Shown here in pieces: positions 1 through 11,020 of a DNA stretch of 64,000 bases. This stretch comes from Cordia subcordata (lineage: Eukaryota > Streptophyta > Magnoliopsida > Boraginales > Cordiaceae): positions 14,333,501-14,397,500 of the forward strand of contig JAPTOF010000015.1 of NCBI GenBank assembly GCA_028554755.1. The letters run 5' to 3'. The notes under the pieces are model-generated. The model worked only from the letters and a program-made list of their open reading frames with translations. It searched no databases and was not told where the DNA came from. Within the stretch, counting starts at the first letter, position 1; every line of letters begins with the position of its first letter. The position numbers and the translations under genes are program-made.

Positions 1-722
1 GCCAAGTCAGACATTTACTTGAGTTGATACACCAAAAATGGTGTTCTGAGATTACGTCTAGCCAAAACCAGAGGATGGATGTTGGAGAATCCAATCACGT
101 AATAGACCTAATCCCAGGATGTTCACGGAGGAGGACGTCGGCGGACAATACCGGAGAAACGAGAGGCATCCGTTGCGCAATAGAGCTTAAAGAGGCTGGA
201 GTGAAGTTTGAGAAGATAAAGGAAAAAAGCTTATTTGATATAAGATTCACAAACGGAACACTACAAATCCCAACCCTCCTCATAGGAGATCCCACGGAAG
301 CCATCTTGAGAAATCTGATCGCGTATGAACAAAATTGGGATGGAAAGTTTCCCCAAGATCGTTCCAGTTATGTGACTGAATATGTCTGCTTTTTGGACAA
401 CCTCATTGACACGTCGAAAGACGTCGAAATATTATGCCGCCATGGGATCATTGATAGTTTACTGGGTGATGGTGAAGTAATTTCCGATATCTTCAATAAG
501 ATCGGTGATTCGGTCATTATGCCAGATAGGAGGGATTCTTGTTACTACGAGATTGAGAAGAGTGTGAATTCTCATTGCAAGAAAAGTTGGAATCGTTGGA
601 TGGCCATGTTGAGGCACAATCACTTCAACAGCCCATGGGGAATTACTTCAGTTGTTGCTGGTTTCGTCTTGCTTTTTCTCACTGCCACGCAAACATATTT
701 TGCCTTTTTTCCTCGCAAGTGA
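1..722 (+). CDS. DUF247 family protein, 3' part (5' end outside window)
   Basis: The frame is open from the window edge (first full codon at base 3) to a TGA at 720-722, so the start lies upstream; the TTG at 24 is not a plausible start. The visible 239 or so residues are the C-terminal half of a plant DUF247 protein, whose family members are usually 400-550 residues long. Typical features are an acidic and charged stretch around ELKEAGVKFEKIKE, the block IPTLLIGDPTEAILRNLIAYEQ, a VCFLDNLIDTSKDVEIL stretch, and a final hydrophobic helix (GITSVVAGFVLLFLTATQTYFAFF) followed by RK, which predicts a C-terminal membrane anchor. DUF247 proteins have no known biochemical activity; in grasses, members sit at the self-incompatibility loci. 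No stop or frameshift is seen. The family call is confident; the function is unknown. Confidence 0.85.
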   Translation, partial: QVRHLLELIHQKWCSEITSSQNQRMDVGESNHVIDLIPGCSRRRTSADNTGETRGIRCAIELKEAGVKFEKIKEKSLFDIRFTNGTLQIPTLLIGDPTEAILRNLIAYEQNWDGKFPQDRSSYVTEYVCFLDNLIDTSKDVEILCRHGIIDSLLGDGEVISDIFNKIGDSVIMPDRRDSCYYEIEKSVNSHCKKSWNRWMAMLRHNHFNSPWGITSVVAGFVLLFLTATQTYFAFFPRK

Positions 723-1154
723 CAAAAGTTGTTCGATAAATGCTCGCCACCCATTCCACAAGCTACATGATCTTTGGCATCGGTGTTTTAAAGTTGTCCA
801 ATGTTTTCTTCGTTTGTTGTCCTTCCTTTGTGTTGTAGCTTTTTATATGGCTTGGAAGACTTTGTTGGGTTTTATCCCATTTGTTATTTAGTTTCTCTTG
901 CCTCTACCCCCTTGCTTTGTTAGATCATGTTTAGTGAGTTTGAGGGGTTTGAACTGTTTATTTATCTTCTTCTTTCTTTTTTTTTTTTCCTTTTCTGCAG
1001 AATAAACTCTTATTTATCCCGCAAAAAGAGTTGTTTGATAAATGTTATATGTTTATGAATGCCTTCACTTTGTGTTAACCGTTAGCGAGAAGGATTATTT
1101 ACTCAAACAATATTAAAAATATAATTTGTTCCCAAAATATTATTGTTTTGAAGG
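723..1154 (+). other. 3' UTR and downstream flank of the DUF247 gene
   Basis: No coding sequence. A T-rich tract is followed by AATAAA at 1001-1006, a candidate polyadenylation signal for the DUF247 transcript. The rest is AT-rich flank up to the hAT element insertion point. Confidence 0.4.
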
Positions 1155-1996
1155 TAGAGGTGTACATGGACGGTTTCGTGTAGTTTTTGCTTGCAATTTC
1201 TAATCAAACCGATATTTGCTGTGTTTATCATTTTATAAAACCAAAGCTGCCGAAATTAATTAAAAACCGACAGCTTCAGTTAATGTGGTTTGATGCGGTT
1301 TAAACGGTTTTTCAGTCGGTTTGAAATTTTAAGTTTCCGTTGTCTTCATTCTTCTTTTCAAAAATAAAGAAACAGGACTCTGCAGCACTTGAAAAAGTCA
1401 AAAATACGCAACAGAAAACACAGTGTGAATTATACAGAGAGATTGTAGGTGTGGTAGTTTTAGCTTTGTTTTTGCAACGGAGAAACATAGGTGTAAACTA
1501 TGCTTAAGGAAGTTTGCTAATGGTAGAGCACAATTTTTCTGCAATACATAAGCATATCTTGACCAATGTAAGTGACAAAGTAGACATTGATGCCGTTATT
1601 ATAAAAATGATTCGTGGTCAACATATTTAACTTGGTTGCTAAATTATATATACCTGTAGTGCAAGAGATTAGAAGATTGTAATTGTAGTAGCAGTGCAAG
1701 AGATTAGAGAATGTGATTAGAGCCTTAGAGGAGAGAGATCGATGCTTAGCGTCAACAGTGCAAGAATAGGGGAGAGAGACGTTATATTCGGGCAGTTTGG
1801 TTTAACTGCGGATTTGGCTGCTTAAAACCCTAAACCGACAGCGCAAGAGATTAGAGAATGTGATTAGAGCCTTAGAGGAGAGAGATTGATGCTTAGCGTC
1901 AACGGTGCAAGAAAATAGGGGAGAGAGACATTTATTTTTGTTGTTTAAAATCATAATGCCTAATATTACCTGTATATATTTTTTACATATTTATTA

Positions 1997-2030
<34 letters not shown>

Positions 2031-2217
2031 TAATATATTTGGGCAGCTTGTTTAACCGTAGTTTTGACTGCTTAAAACCATAAACTGAACCGCCCGTATC
2101 GGTTTTTCAAAACTAAAACCGCAACCGGTCAAATTACTTTAAAAACCGATTGTTTACGGTCAATTTGATTCGGTCCAATGGATTTTTGCGGTTTTTAAGA
2201 TTTCTTGCACACCTCTA
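1155..2217. mobile_element. hAT-type non-autonomous DNA transposon with 8-bp TSD
   Basis: The ends are inverted: TAGAGGTGTACATGGACGG on the left, and the complement of the right end reads TAGAGGTGTGCAAG. Identical 8-bp copies of TTTGAAGG flank it at 1147-1154 and 2218-2225. Eight-base target duplications and TAGAGGTG-like ends are typical of plant hAT superfamily elements. There is no transposase ORF, so the element is non-autonomous. Sub-terminal regions carry repeated GGTTT/AAACC-rich motifs in both orientations. Confidence 0.85.
1692..1985 (+). repeat. Tandem duplication (about 147 bp period) inside the hAT element
   Basis: The segment starting CAGTGCAAGAGATTAGAG at 1692 recurs at 1839 with few changes, including the GCTTAGCGTCAACRGTGCAAGAA stretch and the following AGGGGAGAGAGAC. 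A (AT)n(AG)n microsatellite at about 1999-2030 follows. Confidence 0.8.
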
Positions 2218-2253
2218 TTTGAAGGGAGTTCTCAAAATATAATTTCCTGTTGT

Positions 2254-2266
2254 GGCTCTGATACCA
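2254..2266 (-). other. Primer-binding site for initiator-Met tRNA (LTR retrotransposon)
   Basis: The minus strand reads TGGTATCAGAGCC, the classic plant copia primer-binding site complementary to the 3' end of initiator-Met tRNA. It lies directly inside the end of the LTR remnant on its right. Confidence 0.75.
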
Positions 2267-2268
2267 CT

Positions 2269-3270
2269 TCTTGGGAAAATCAAATATACACGCGCACACG
2301 CCAATGCATAGCAGAAAACATACACAAAGAACACGTGATATTTTAGATGTGGTTTGCCCTCTGCCTACGTCTAGGATCCCCTATGGGCTAAGATTTACTA
2401 TTCAATAGTAGTATGTGTTATAGTTTTTGTGTGGACAAAAGTCTAGCGAAAAACCTTTCTTCATAGTGCTTTTAGTCTCCCTTTTTTCATTAGGACTAGA
2501 ACCAATGTATTTGGATTGGCTTTTTTTTTAGGAAAAAATACTTTTTTTCTCAAAAAGTCACATTAAATTTGCAATAACTATTTGATTTGGCTTCCAAAAA
2601 AGCTGAAATTCTGAAAAAAGCTCAAATACAGCTTTTTTTAAAAGCCAGAATTTTCAGCTTTTAAAAAAAAACTGTTTTTTAAAAGCTGTCAAAAAAAGCG
2701 CTTTTGAAAAAAGCCAATCCAAACGAGCCCTAAGACATACATATAACTTTATGAACAAAGTCTAAACCCTTCCCATGCGGCTTTTCCTAACGAAAGCACG
2801 TAAAACTTTCTTTTTTTTCAGGAAAAAGTACTTTTTTTCCTCAAAAAGTCACATTAAATTTGCAATAACTATTTGATTTGGCTTCTAAAAAAGCTGAAAT
2901 TCTGAAAAAAGCTCAAATACAGCTTTTTTTAGAAGCCAGAATTTTCAGCTTTTCAAAAAAAGCTGTTTTTTAAAAGTTGTAAAAAAAAACACTTTTGAAA
3001 AAAGTCAATCCAAACGAGCCCTAAGACATACATATAACTTTATGAACAAAGTCTAAACCCTTCCCATGCGGCTTTTCCTAGCGAAAGCACGCAAAACTTT
3101 CTTTAGTACTCTCAAGGCTCTCTTCCACACTCTCCACGTGATGTGGCCCTAAGGACATTAAATACAAGCTGCAAGACACTCTATTTATAGGAAAAAAATA
3201 TTTGTTTTCCAAGATTTCTTCTATATTTTGGTAACTCTCTTAATTTACTTCTTCCACATATTTCCTAACT
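2269..3270 (-). mobile_element. Copia-type 5' LTR remnant, minus orientation
   Basis: Next to the primer-binding site, the minus strand ends in a CCCAAGA-like LTR end preceded by the ACGTAGGCAGAGGGCAAACC type of sequence often found near the 3' end of plant copia LTRs. A TATA-like CCTATAAATAGAG lies on the minus strand at 3179-3191. The outer boundary near 3270 is a guess. The LTR was enlarged by a MITE and a tandem duplication. No internal domain survives to its left; the hAT element lies there instead. Confidence 0.55.
2520..3105 (+). repeat. Tandem duplication of about 290 bp containing a MITE
   Basis: Two adjacent, nearly identical copies (about 2520-2809 and 2810-3105) each contain a MITE with palindromic ends (GGATTGGCTTTTTT / AAAAAAGCCAATCC) plus flanking LTR sequence ending TCTAAACCCTTCCCATGCGG. 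The duplication therefore postdates the MITE insertion into the LTR. Confidence 0.85.
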
Positions 3271-5810
3271 AATTTGTATGAGTTTAGACTTTAAGCCACA
3301 ACCCAATCGTTTCCGCATTCTGAAATAGCATAAAATGATTTCTGCTTCTTTAGAAAACAGAAATGTGATATTCGAAAACGCACATGGCAATCGAGGAAGT
3401 TCAAATGAAATGACAAAAAGCAAATTTTGCTTTTTATATTTACTGGAGACGCTGCGGAACAGCAGAGGCACACGTCTACCTTTGGCAGCTCCCTCCTAAT
3501 GCACGCAGATTAGTTTCGGAAAGGCTTATAGTGGAGGATGAAATACGCCTCATGGCTTTCAAGACAGTGGCGTCAATGAAGAAGAGTAGGCAAAGCATTC
3601 TAATGATCTGTATTTTCCCATGTACGTCTTTTCTAGGACGGCTTCGCTGTGTTGCTTTGCGCATAGGAAAAATTGTATTTTTGTTGCTCGTCTTGAAAGG
3701 TTTACTCCAATAGATTCCTTAAAACACAAAAGTTCCTATACTTTGTTAATAGTAAAGTACTCCAACAGCTTCCCTATACCATTTTCAAAATTTTTGGTTT
3801 TTTCCCAACCCAAAAACAAATCACCTATATATAGGGATTTTTTTTCATCGCACAAAGCCAATACCCAAATCCTATTCTCCATCCCCATAACTTTAAGACT
3901 ACAATATTTTAAAATAGGAGAGGTGTTGGAGTAAAATTAAAATAGAAATTCCTTAAACTAGGAGTTTGATAAAAAGTAGGAGAGCTGTTGCAGTAGAACT
4001 GAAAATAAGGGATTCCAAATTATAAGAAAATGACTCAAATCACTCAAATTTAGGATAACAAATAAGAGAACTGTTGGAGATAGCCTAAGAACCAGATATC
4101 TCAAGTTTCTTCACTAGGGTCCGGATCCTCAATTCTTGTAGACCTTTTGATTTTGATCCAATGAATTTTTCAAAGAAAAAAGCATATTAAATTTCAAAAA
4201 CAAATTTCGTTAAACACTACTTGAAACACTGTTGCTAAACAAGGTCTTAAATTCAATATCTCTACTGATCGATATTTTGTCACAATCTACTGTAACATAT
4301 ATTAATTTTATTAGTGTATTTACTAATTTATTATCTTTGACCAAAAAAACTCTAATCTTCTAAAAAAAGTATATTTTATAATATTGGTAAAGTAATTTAT
4401 CAAGAAACTAATTTTATTATCATCATCATCGTCATCATCTTACATCATTAGCTTACCTAACAAATAATTTTACAAAACAAATTTCAGTAAACTATTTAAA
4501 TAATCATTTATTAATAGTCAAAATATCACACTTACTAATTATTAAAACAGCTATAATTTATCAGCAGCTGCCATTTTGTTTCCATGTGAACGTTACCTAC
4601 TAAAGTATTAAAGAAATCAAAATCTCGAGACAAACTCATTTCTAGAGAAATACTCGATTAGCTGTAATCTCTCTCTGACTCTGTCCATAATTTTGGAATG
4701 GCCACACCTTCCTGCCAACCCAAACAGAAAACAAATACTGAACAAAAGAGGTGATATGATTAAAGTTTTGTCCAGTCAATTTTTTATTCTTATTAATTAT
4801 TTAATGTGTTTAAATTGGTTGAAAGAGGTGATATGATTAAAGTTAAGTGGTTGGGAGGTACCTGCTATGATTAGTAAAATTTGCCCCTTATGCATGCTTG
4901 GATGAGTGATTTTAGTCTCACTATCGATTCGTTGTTGTTGTGTGATTCTACTCATTGCACTTAATTTAATATATTTTCTTGAGTTTTAGTTCTTTTTTTT
5001 GCTTGTGGACAAGCAAAAAGTAGGTTTGGGATATTATAAGTCTTTTAATTTTGTGTAAAAAACCTATGTTAATTAAGTGTATTATACCATTAAAGTGTTA
5101 AATTAATTAATTTAACATAATTTTGGATATAATACAGATTTAGGGAAAGAACGAAGGAATTCATAGCTGAAACAAAGAAATAAAAACAAGAAGACGATGT
5201 TCAAAGCTGAAAATTCGTGAGTTGCGAGCAATAGTTTACGAAAAGAATTTATAACTTGAGATATGGGGCTCGAATTAAGGCAATTCAAGTGCTGATAGAA
5301 AACTTAAAATGAAAGCTACAACTTTCATGTGGAAGGTTTTCAATAATTCTAACAATAAAATGATGCGTACTGCGCTTGAAATCTCTTGTATATCAAAAAA
5401 CCTTTTCAAGTGGTGAGGCCCACAAGAAATTGGAAAAAAAAGGGTCAAAGTTGGAATGCAAAGTCTGTGGCCATTAGAATAATATCCGTTACAAATTCTT
5501 TCTTCCATTAGACTAACATCAGTCTAAATGGATCAAGGCCATCCATGTTAAGGATCAATATTGGCCGTTAAATTTTTAATGTTTTCAATTTGACCTTACT
5601 ATATATTTTAAAAGTTTTATGTGTCTGTGTGTGTGGGTGTATATCCGTGTGTATGTAATTTTTTCTCATATCAACTACAAATTTTTCTTAACTCGCAATT
5701 TTGTTAGTAAAGTCTCGGATTTTGTATAGCTTCTACAGATATTTTTATAAAGTTCACAAATATATATGAATTACATTCTAAATGTAAACTGCAAATTTTT
5801 GTATATAACA
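3271..5810. other. AT-rich intergenic DNA, no supported gene
   Basis: No recognisable coding region, RNA gene or complete element. One GC-richer stretch at about 3430-3715 (plus) stays open and reads like a worn exon with VYLWQLPPNARRLVSERL and then EDEIRLMAFKTVASMKKS. It is preceded in frame by a stop at about 3410 and I do not recognise the family. The rest is AT-rich with microsatellites such as (ATC)n near 4420. Confidence 0.4.
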
Positions 5811-6446
5811 TACAAGTTTCTGGATATGGTTTGTATATTTTTGTACATCACCTACAAAATTTTACATAAAGTCTACAGGCTTTTTATCGAATCTATGGAT
5901 ATTTAAATAAATTTCATAAATATTATGAACTTTTTCACATTTAAATAACAAAATTTTGTACCATATGTATAGATCCTTTAAAAAAGTTTACGAATATTTA
6001 TATAGGTTCTGTGAATATTTTGATAAAGTTTACAGAGATACAGGAAAAACTTTTTCTCATCTAAATTAAAGTTATGTACGTGATGACCCACAAATCTTTA
6101 AAAAAAGTCAAATGAATTTTGTATAGTGTACATTGGACGAGATCCTCAAATCTTTAAACTTTTTCTCTATTGTTAAATATTTACTGATAATTAAATAAAA
6201 AGATAACTTGATCATTCTCTCTAATTTTAAATATTTATTAACATACAACTTTCCGGATAAGATTTCTTTATTTTTATACATAACCTACAAAATTTTAAAC
6301 AAAGTCTACATACTTTATATCGAATCTACGAATATTTAAATAAAATTTATAAATATATACTATGAGCTTTTTCACATTTAAATAATAAAATTTTGTACCA
6401 TATTACATATCCTTGAATAAAGTTTACGAATATAATAAAGTTTACG
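5811..6446 (+). repeat. Degenerate tandem repeat, about 430 bp period, AT-rich
   Basis: The block from 5811 (phrases ACCTACAAAATTTTA, TCGAATCTAYGRATATTTAAA, TTTTTCACATTTAAATAA, AAATTTTGTACCATAT, AGTTTACGAATAT) recurs in the same order from about 6241. The second copy is cut by the copia fragment at 6446. Short units ending in GTTTACGAATAT also recur singly. No coding potential. Confidence 0.65.
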
Positions 6447-8900
6447 AACAAAATGGCGTTGCCGAACGTAAACACAGGCATATCGTTGAGACTGGTTTAA
6501 CATTGCTTGCAATTAGTCATTTGCCCTCCACTTTTTGGGTTCATGCCTTCTCCACAGCAGTTTTTCTAATTAATAGGCTGCCCTCAGCATCACTCAACTT
6601 CAAATCTCCCTTTGAATTGTTCTATGGTTTTCGTCCACGATATGATAATCTTCGTGTCTTTGGATCAGTATGTTACCCATGCTTAACTCCATTTGGGCGC
6701 AATAAATTGTCTTACAAGAGTTGTAAGTGTGTTTTTCTTGGCTATTGCAAAGATCACAAGGGTTACAAATGCTTCAATCCAGTGACAGGCAAAATCATAA
6801 TCTCCCGTCATGTTTGTTTTGATGAGACAACTTTTCTTCCTTCATTTGGGCAGGCCACGGAACACTCCTCATCATCAGCTCCAGTCTTTCGTCTTTCAAA
6901 ATTTCCTTCCTCCCTATTACAGAATGCATATCTCGTATGTCTCCTTCAACCTTTCCCTCACCGTCTTTCCCTCCTTTGCACTCACCTAATCCTTCTTCAA
7001 CCATTGATAAAGCACCTTTCTTACCCAAGCCATCACAAAATTCCCCATCTTTACCTTCCACCGATGACATCTCCTCCTCTCCTCTAACGTCACATGTTCC
7101 AAATTCTAATCTTCATAATGACGATCAAATCCTCACTGAACCAACCGATAACCTACCCCCTATACCCATACACATTGAGCTACCCTTCGAACATCCTCCT
7201 GCATACAATACTTGGTGACAATAATCAAACCCATACACTTGTACCGCGCACTCATACGATGGTTACTAGAAGTATGGATGGCACCCGACGACCAAAAGCT
7301 TTGTTCTCCACTAAACATCCAATCCCATTATCGCTATTATCCGCTATACACTCTATCCCATCTGAACCTACATGCTTTACCCAAGCACAAAAGGATCCTC
7401 TATGGCATGCCGCGATGACGGAAGAATTCAATTCTCTCATCAAAAACAATACATGGTCCTTGGTGCCTCCTGATCCTCACATGAATATCATTGGCTGTCG
7501 TTGGGTTTATAAAATCAAACAAAAAGCGGATGGCTCTATTGAACGTTATAAAGCCAGACTAGTTGCCAAGGGATACAATCAACAACCAGGCAGAGACTTT
7601 GGAGACACATTTAGTCCAGTGGTTCGCCCAGGTACCATTCGGATTTTCTTAACCTTGGCTATTACTAATGGATGGTGTTTGCGACAATTAGATGTCAAAA
7701 ATGCCTTTTTGCATGGTGATCTTGCAGAATCTGTCTTCATGCATCAACCTCAAGGCTTCATCGATTCTGAGCATCCTGATTATGTGTGCAAATTACACAA
7801 ATCTTTGTACGGCCTCAAGCAAGCGCCACGTGCCTGGTATCACAAATTCAGCTCTCATCTTTTGTCTTGTGGATTTCATACATCTCACCATGATGCCTCC
7901 TTATTTTATCGAAGACATGATGGTCATGTCCTCATCCTGTTAATATATGTTGACGACATTATCCTTACTGGAAGCTCACAGACACATATATCGAATTTCA
8001 TTACTCATTTGTCTTCTGTCTTTGATATGAAGGATTTAGGACCCTTACATTTTTTTCTAGGCATGGAGGTTCATCACTCTTCACCGGGCATAGTCTTGAC
8101 ACAGACAAAATATGCTCTTAATCTCCTTCAACAGTATGGCTTGGAAGGTGTTAAGCCCGTAGCTACACCAATGGCAGACGAACGCCTAAACAACGATGAT
8201 GGTGAACCTCTTTCCAATCCTACGGAGTTTCGTCAGTTGGTGGGAGCTTTACAATATCTCACTATGACTCGTCCAGACATATCTTACGCAGTTAATTCCA
8301 TATGTCAATTCATGCATAATCCTCGCACGACGCATCTCTTGGCCGCCAAACGTGTCCTTCGTTACGTCAAAGGCACGTTATCTCTTGGTCTTCTGTTACT
8401 CCGGCCTCCACTTGGCGCCTCATTAGCTACTCGATTACCGGGCGGATGTCCTCTCACTCGACGTTCTACTATAGGTTTTGCTATTTTTCTCGGGTCCAAT
8501 CTAGTCTCTTGGTGCTCTAAGAAACAATCTACTGTTTCTAAATCCAGTATCGAAGCTGAATATAGAGTTATGGTTGCACTAACTTCTGAAATACTTTGGG
8601 TCATGGAGATCTTGGCGTTTCTTGATTACAACACATCAGCTCCACCTCTCCTTTATTGCGACAATGTGAGTTCAATCTACCTGGCCACCAATCCCATCAT
8701 TCATGGTCGCAGTAAACATATTGAAATTGATGTGCATTTTGTTCGCGAACGAGTTCTCAATGGCCAAGTCACAGTTCAGTACATCGGCACCAATGATCAA
8801 CTAGCTGACATCTTCACCAAACCACTTTTTAAGCCTCGTTTTGAGTCTTTTCGTTCCAAGCTTCCGATGGCTTCCCCCGCTCAGCTTGTGGGGGGGGGGG
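6446..8900 (+). pseudogene. Copia pol fragment: integrase C-terminus, RT, RNase H
   Basis: Integrase C-terminal residues run from NGVAERKHRHIVETGLTLL to the conserved FGSVCYPCL and CVFLGY blocks (6452-6880). A Ser/Pro-rich linker is spread over other frames (6937-7218), which implies two frameshifts. The reverse transcriptase is open from 7094 to 8974: [48 protein letters not shown] and the catalytic YVDD in LLIYVDDIILTG near 7948. RNase H follows (SWCSKKQSTVSKSSIEAEY, LYCDN, KHIEIDVHFVRE) but its first catalytic Asp region looks worn. The element has lost gag and protease, so it is inactive. Confidence 0.9.
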
Positions 8901-9087
8901 TGATAAGGCATAATATTTTTTCTTTTCTATATATTGATATTCTTTCCATTCTTGAGCAATATTGTATCATGTAAATTAGGCAAGAATCATATATATTGCT
9001 TTCTACCTTAGTTACCAACCGATGATTGTCCTATATGTAATGAATATATTACACAGCAAAATATGCAGAAAGTTTTCTTCTCTTACA
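8901..9087 (+). repeat. 3' LTR of the truncated copia element
   Basis: It starts TGATAAGG right after an 11-base G run (polypurine tract) and probably ends at CTCTTACA; about 187 bp. Its end (ACACAGC...CTTCTCTTACA) aligns with the LTR end of the 31962-36874 element. The right boundary is inferred from that comparison. Confidence 0.7.
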
Positions 9088-10437
9088 ATAATGACAAATA
9101 CTTTTTTTTTTATCTCTCTCCACTTTGCATCTACTTTATCGTAAAGTTCCCAAACAAGTTCTTTGTGACTTATATTCTCAAAAACTCTTTTTCAACTGTG
9201 TTTTGAAAAATTATTCTCAAAATAAAAAAAATAAAAACATAACCAAACAGGTCCTCAACTTATTTTTTGAAACCTTTTTTTATTAATTTGTAAAAAAATG
9301 AGATTAACAACTCAAAAAATAAATAAAATATTCAAAAATAAAGAAATAATCACATCTTGACAATTTTGGAAAAATCACGGGATTCTATGTACTAAGGTGA
9401 AAAGTTAAATATTAGTTCTTTTGAAATTTCTTTTATCTTGACATTATATAAAGATTGACTAACTGTTAAAAGATAAATAAAATATAAAAAATAAAGAAAC
9501 AACTAATAAATGCCAAATGACATTTTGCCCAAACATTAAATAAAAAATATATGCTCATTTTAACAGTAAAAAAAAGAAAAAAAAAAGGATAATACACTAA
9601 TTTAGGATTGCTGGTTGAGTCTGGTGCTATCCCTTTTGTGTTTGAGGACACATTATCCATGTTAATGCTTGAGTCTCCACGAGAAAGAGCTCAGCATCCC
9701 AAGACTTCTTCTGTTTATCTCAATTTCAGTGACTGAAAGATTTGCCGACATTGCCTTGAGTCTCCTTCTTGTATCTACAATTACGAGTGAAATGACTTTT
9801 CATCCCTCAATTTCAACCAAAAATACTCTTGTATATATTACAGCACAATGACACACCACTATTGCTACACGACTTGACTTATACCACCAATAATGAGTCG
9901 ACACTATTTTGCACCCAGTGACTTGATCACTCAACAAGCCTTCAACACTCTGATTTGCAATGTATCAGTTGAGGCCTATTTATAGTGAGCAATGTCATTG
10001 ATAAGTACGTTTTGAGCAAGTACCAATCTACCAATTTTTTTTGAAGGACTTATAAGTTTATTGATCAAATAAAGAGAACATATTTACCCGTAAAAAAGTA
10101 TCATATTAATTAATAATATATTTTTTTTTAGTCATTTTGACTATTATTACATTTATAAATACTTATTTACCAAATATGTCAGTAACTTATAAGCGTATAT
10201 TATCTAAAAACATCATAACTTATTTATAAACATGAACTCTTTATAAATACATAAAAATAAGCTTAGCCAAACAGGTTATATTTGGCTTCCACAATTACAA
10301 CCTTAGGCAGCAAGCAGCCAACAACCAGATGGGTCCAAAAATCCGGACGGTTTAGTTACTTCAGATGGCAATTAAAATTGCAAAAAAGAAAAAAAAAGTT
10401 ATCCTATTAAAATAGCAGTCAAAGTAACAGGGAAGAA
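9088..10437. other. AT-rich intergenic DNA with MITE-like stretches
   Basis: No gene seen. Stretches ending in CCAAACAGGTCC (near 9250) and GCCAAACAGGTTAT (near 10270) resemble MITE ends, but I could not pair them convincingly with left ends. Confidence 0.35.
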
Positions 10438-10998
10438 ACGTTAAACAAAATCGAGAAAAAAAAAAAAGTTGTACATTTTCTTTATTCAATTAACAATACA
10501 TATTCTCTTGACGTCAAATTAAAAGAACACACATCTCCATCCATTCTTAAATGGAAATCCCAGAAAATAAGTTGGAAATCTAAGTGATAATATATAAAAA
10601 TCTTACTAAATGGTTATCCATAGTAAGTGGTAAAGAAACAGACCACGTCATGGTCAAAGTCAAAACGGAAGCGAAGCTTGTCGGATCCGCTCCTAATCTT
10701 CGCATAATATATAAATTAATCCAAAAATTTCAGCAATATTTTTTCTTTTGTTTCCTTTTTTACTTTTCTTTTTCTTCTGGAGGCTGAGAGCACTATCTTT
10801 AGACAAATCCTTCTGATATATAAAGATTTGTAAACATTTTGATGTCCCCCGTCAAGACAAAGGGAAAGAAACTTTAGACAAATCGAGAAAGAAAAAAAGT
10901 TGTACACTTACTTTATTCAATTGCCCTTATTAAAAACAACACATGTCCATCCATTATTATTAAATAGAACAACCAGAAAAAAAGTTGGAAATTTTTCT
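10438..10998 (-). repeat. Duplicated 3' flank of EP1-like copy 1
   Basis: The stretch at 10868-10998 (AAATCGAGAAAG, AAGTTGTACA, TTTATTCAATT, CATCCATTATTA, AAGTTGGAAAT) recurs at 10438-10581 with the same landmarks in order. The matching 3' flank of the second gene copy lies at about 41390-41560 and is closer to the 10438 version. This looks like a tandem duplication of the gene's 3' UTR region. Confidence 0.65.
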
Positions 10999-11020
10999 AA
11001 TCATCGGGTGCATATATTAA

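Larger units (their letters stand above)
6446..9087 (+). mobile_element. 5'-truncated Ty1/copia retrotransposon (3' half plus 3' LTR)
   Basis: It begins inside the integrase coding region (QNGVAERKHRH) abutting AT-rich repeat DNA, runs through reverse transcriptase and RNase H, then a G-rich polypurine tract at 8890-8900 and one LTR. There is no 5' LTR, gag or protease. The protein is close to that of the complete element at 31962-36874 (for example [25 protein letters not shown]), so both belong to one lineage. Confidence 0.9.
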
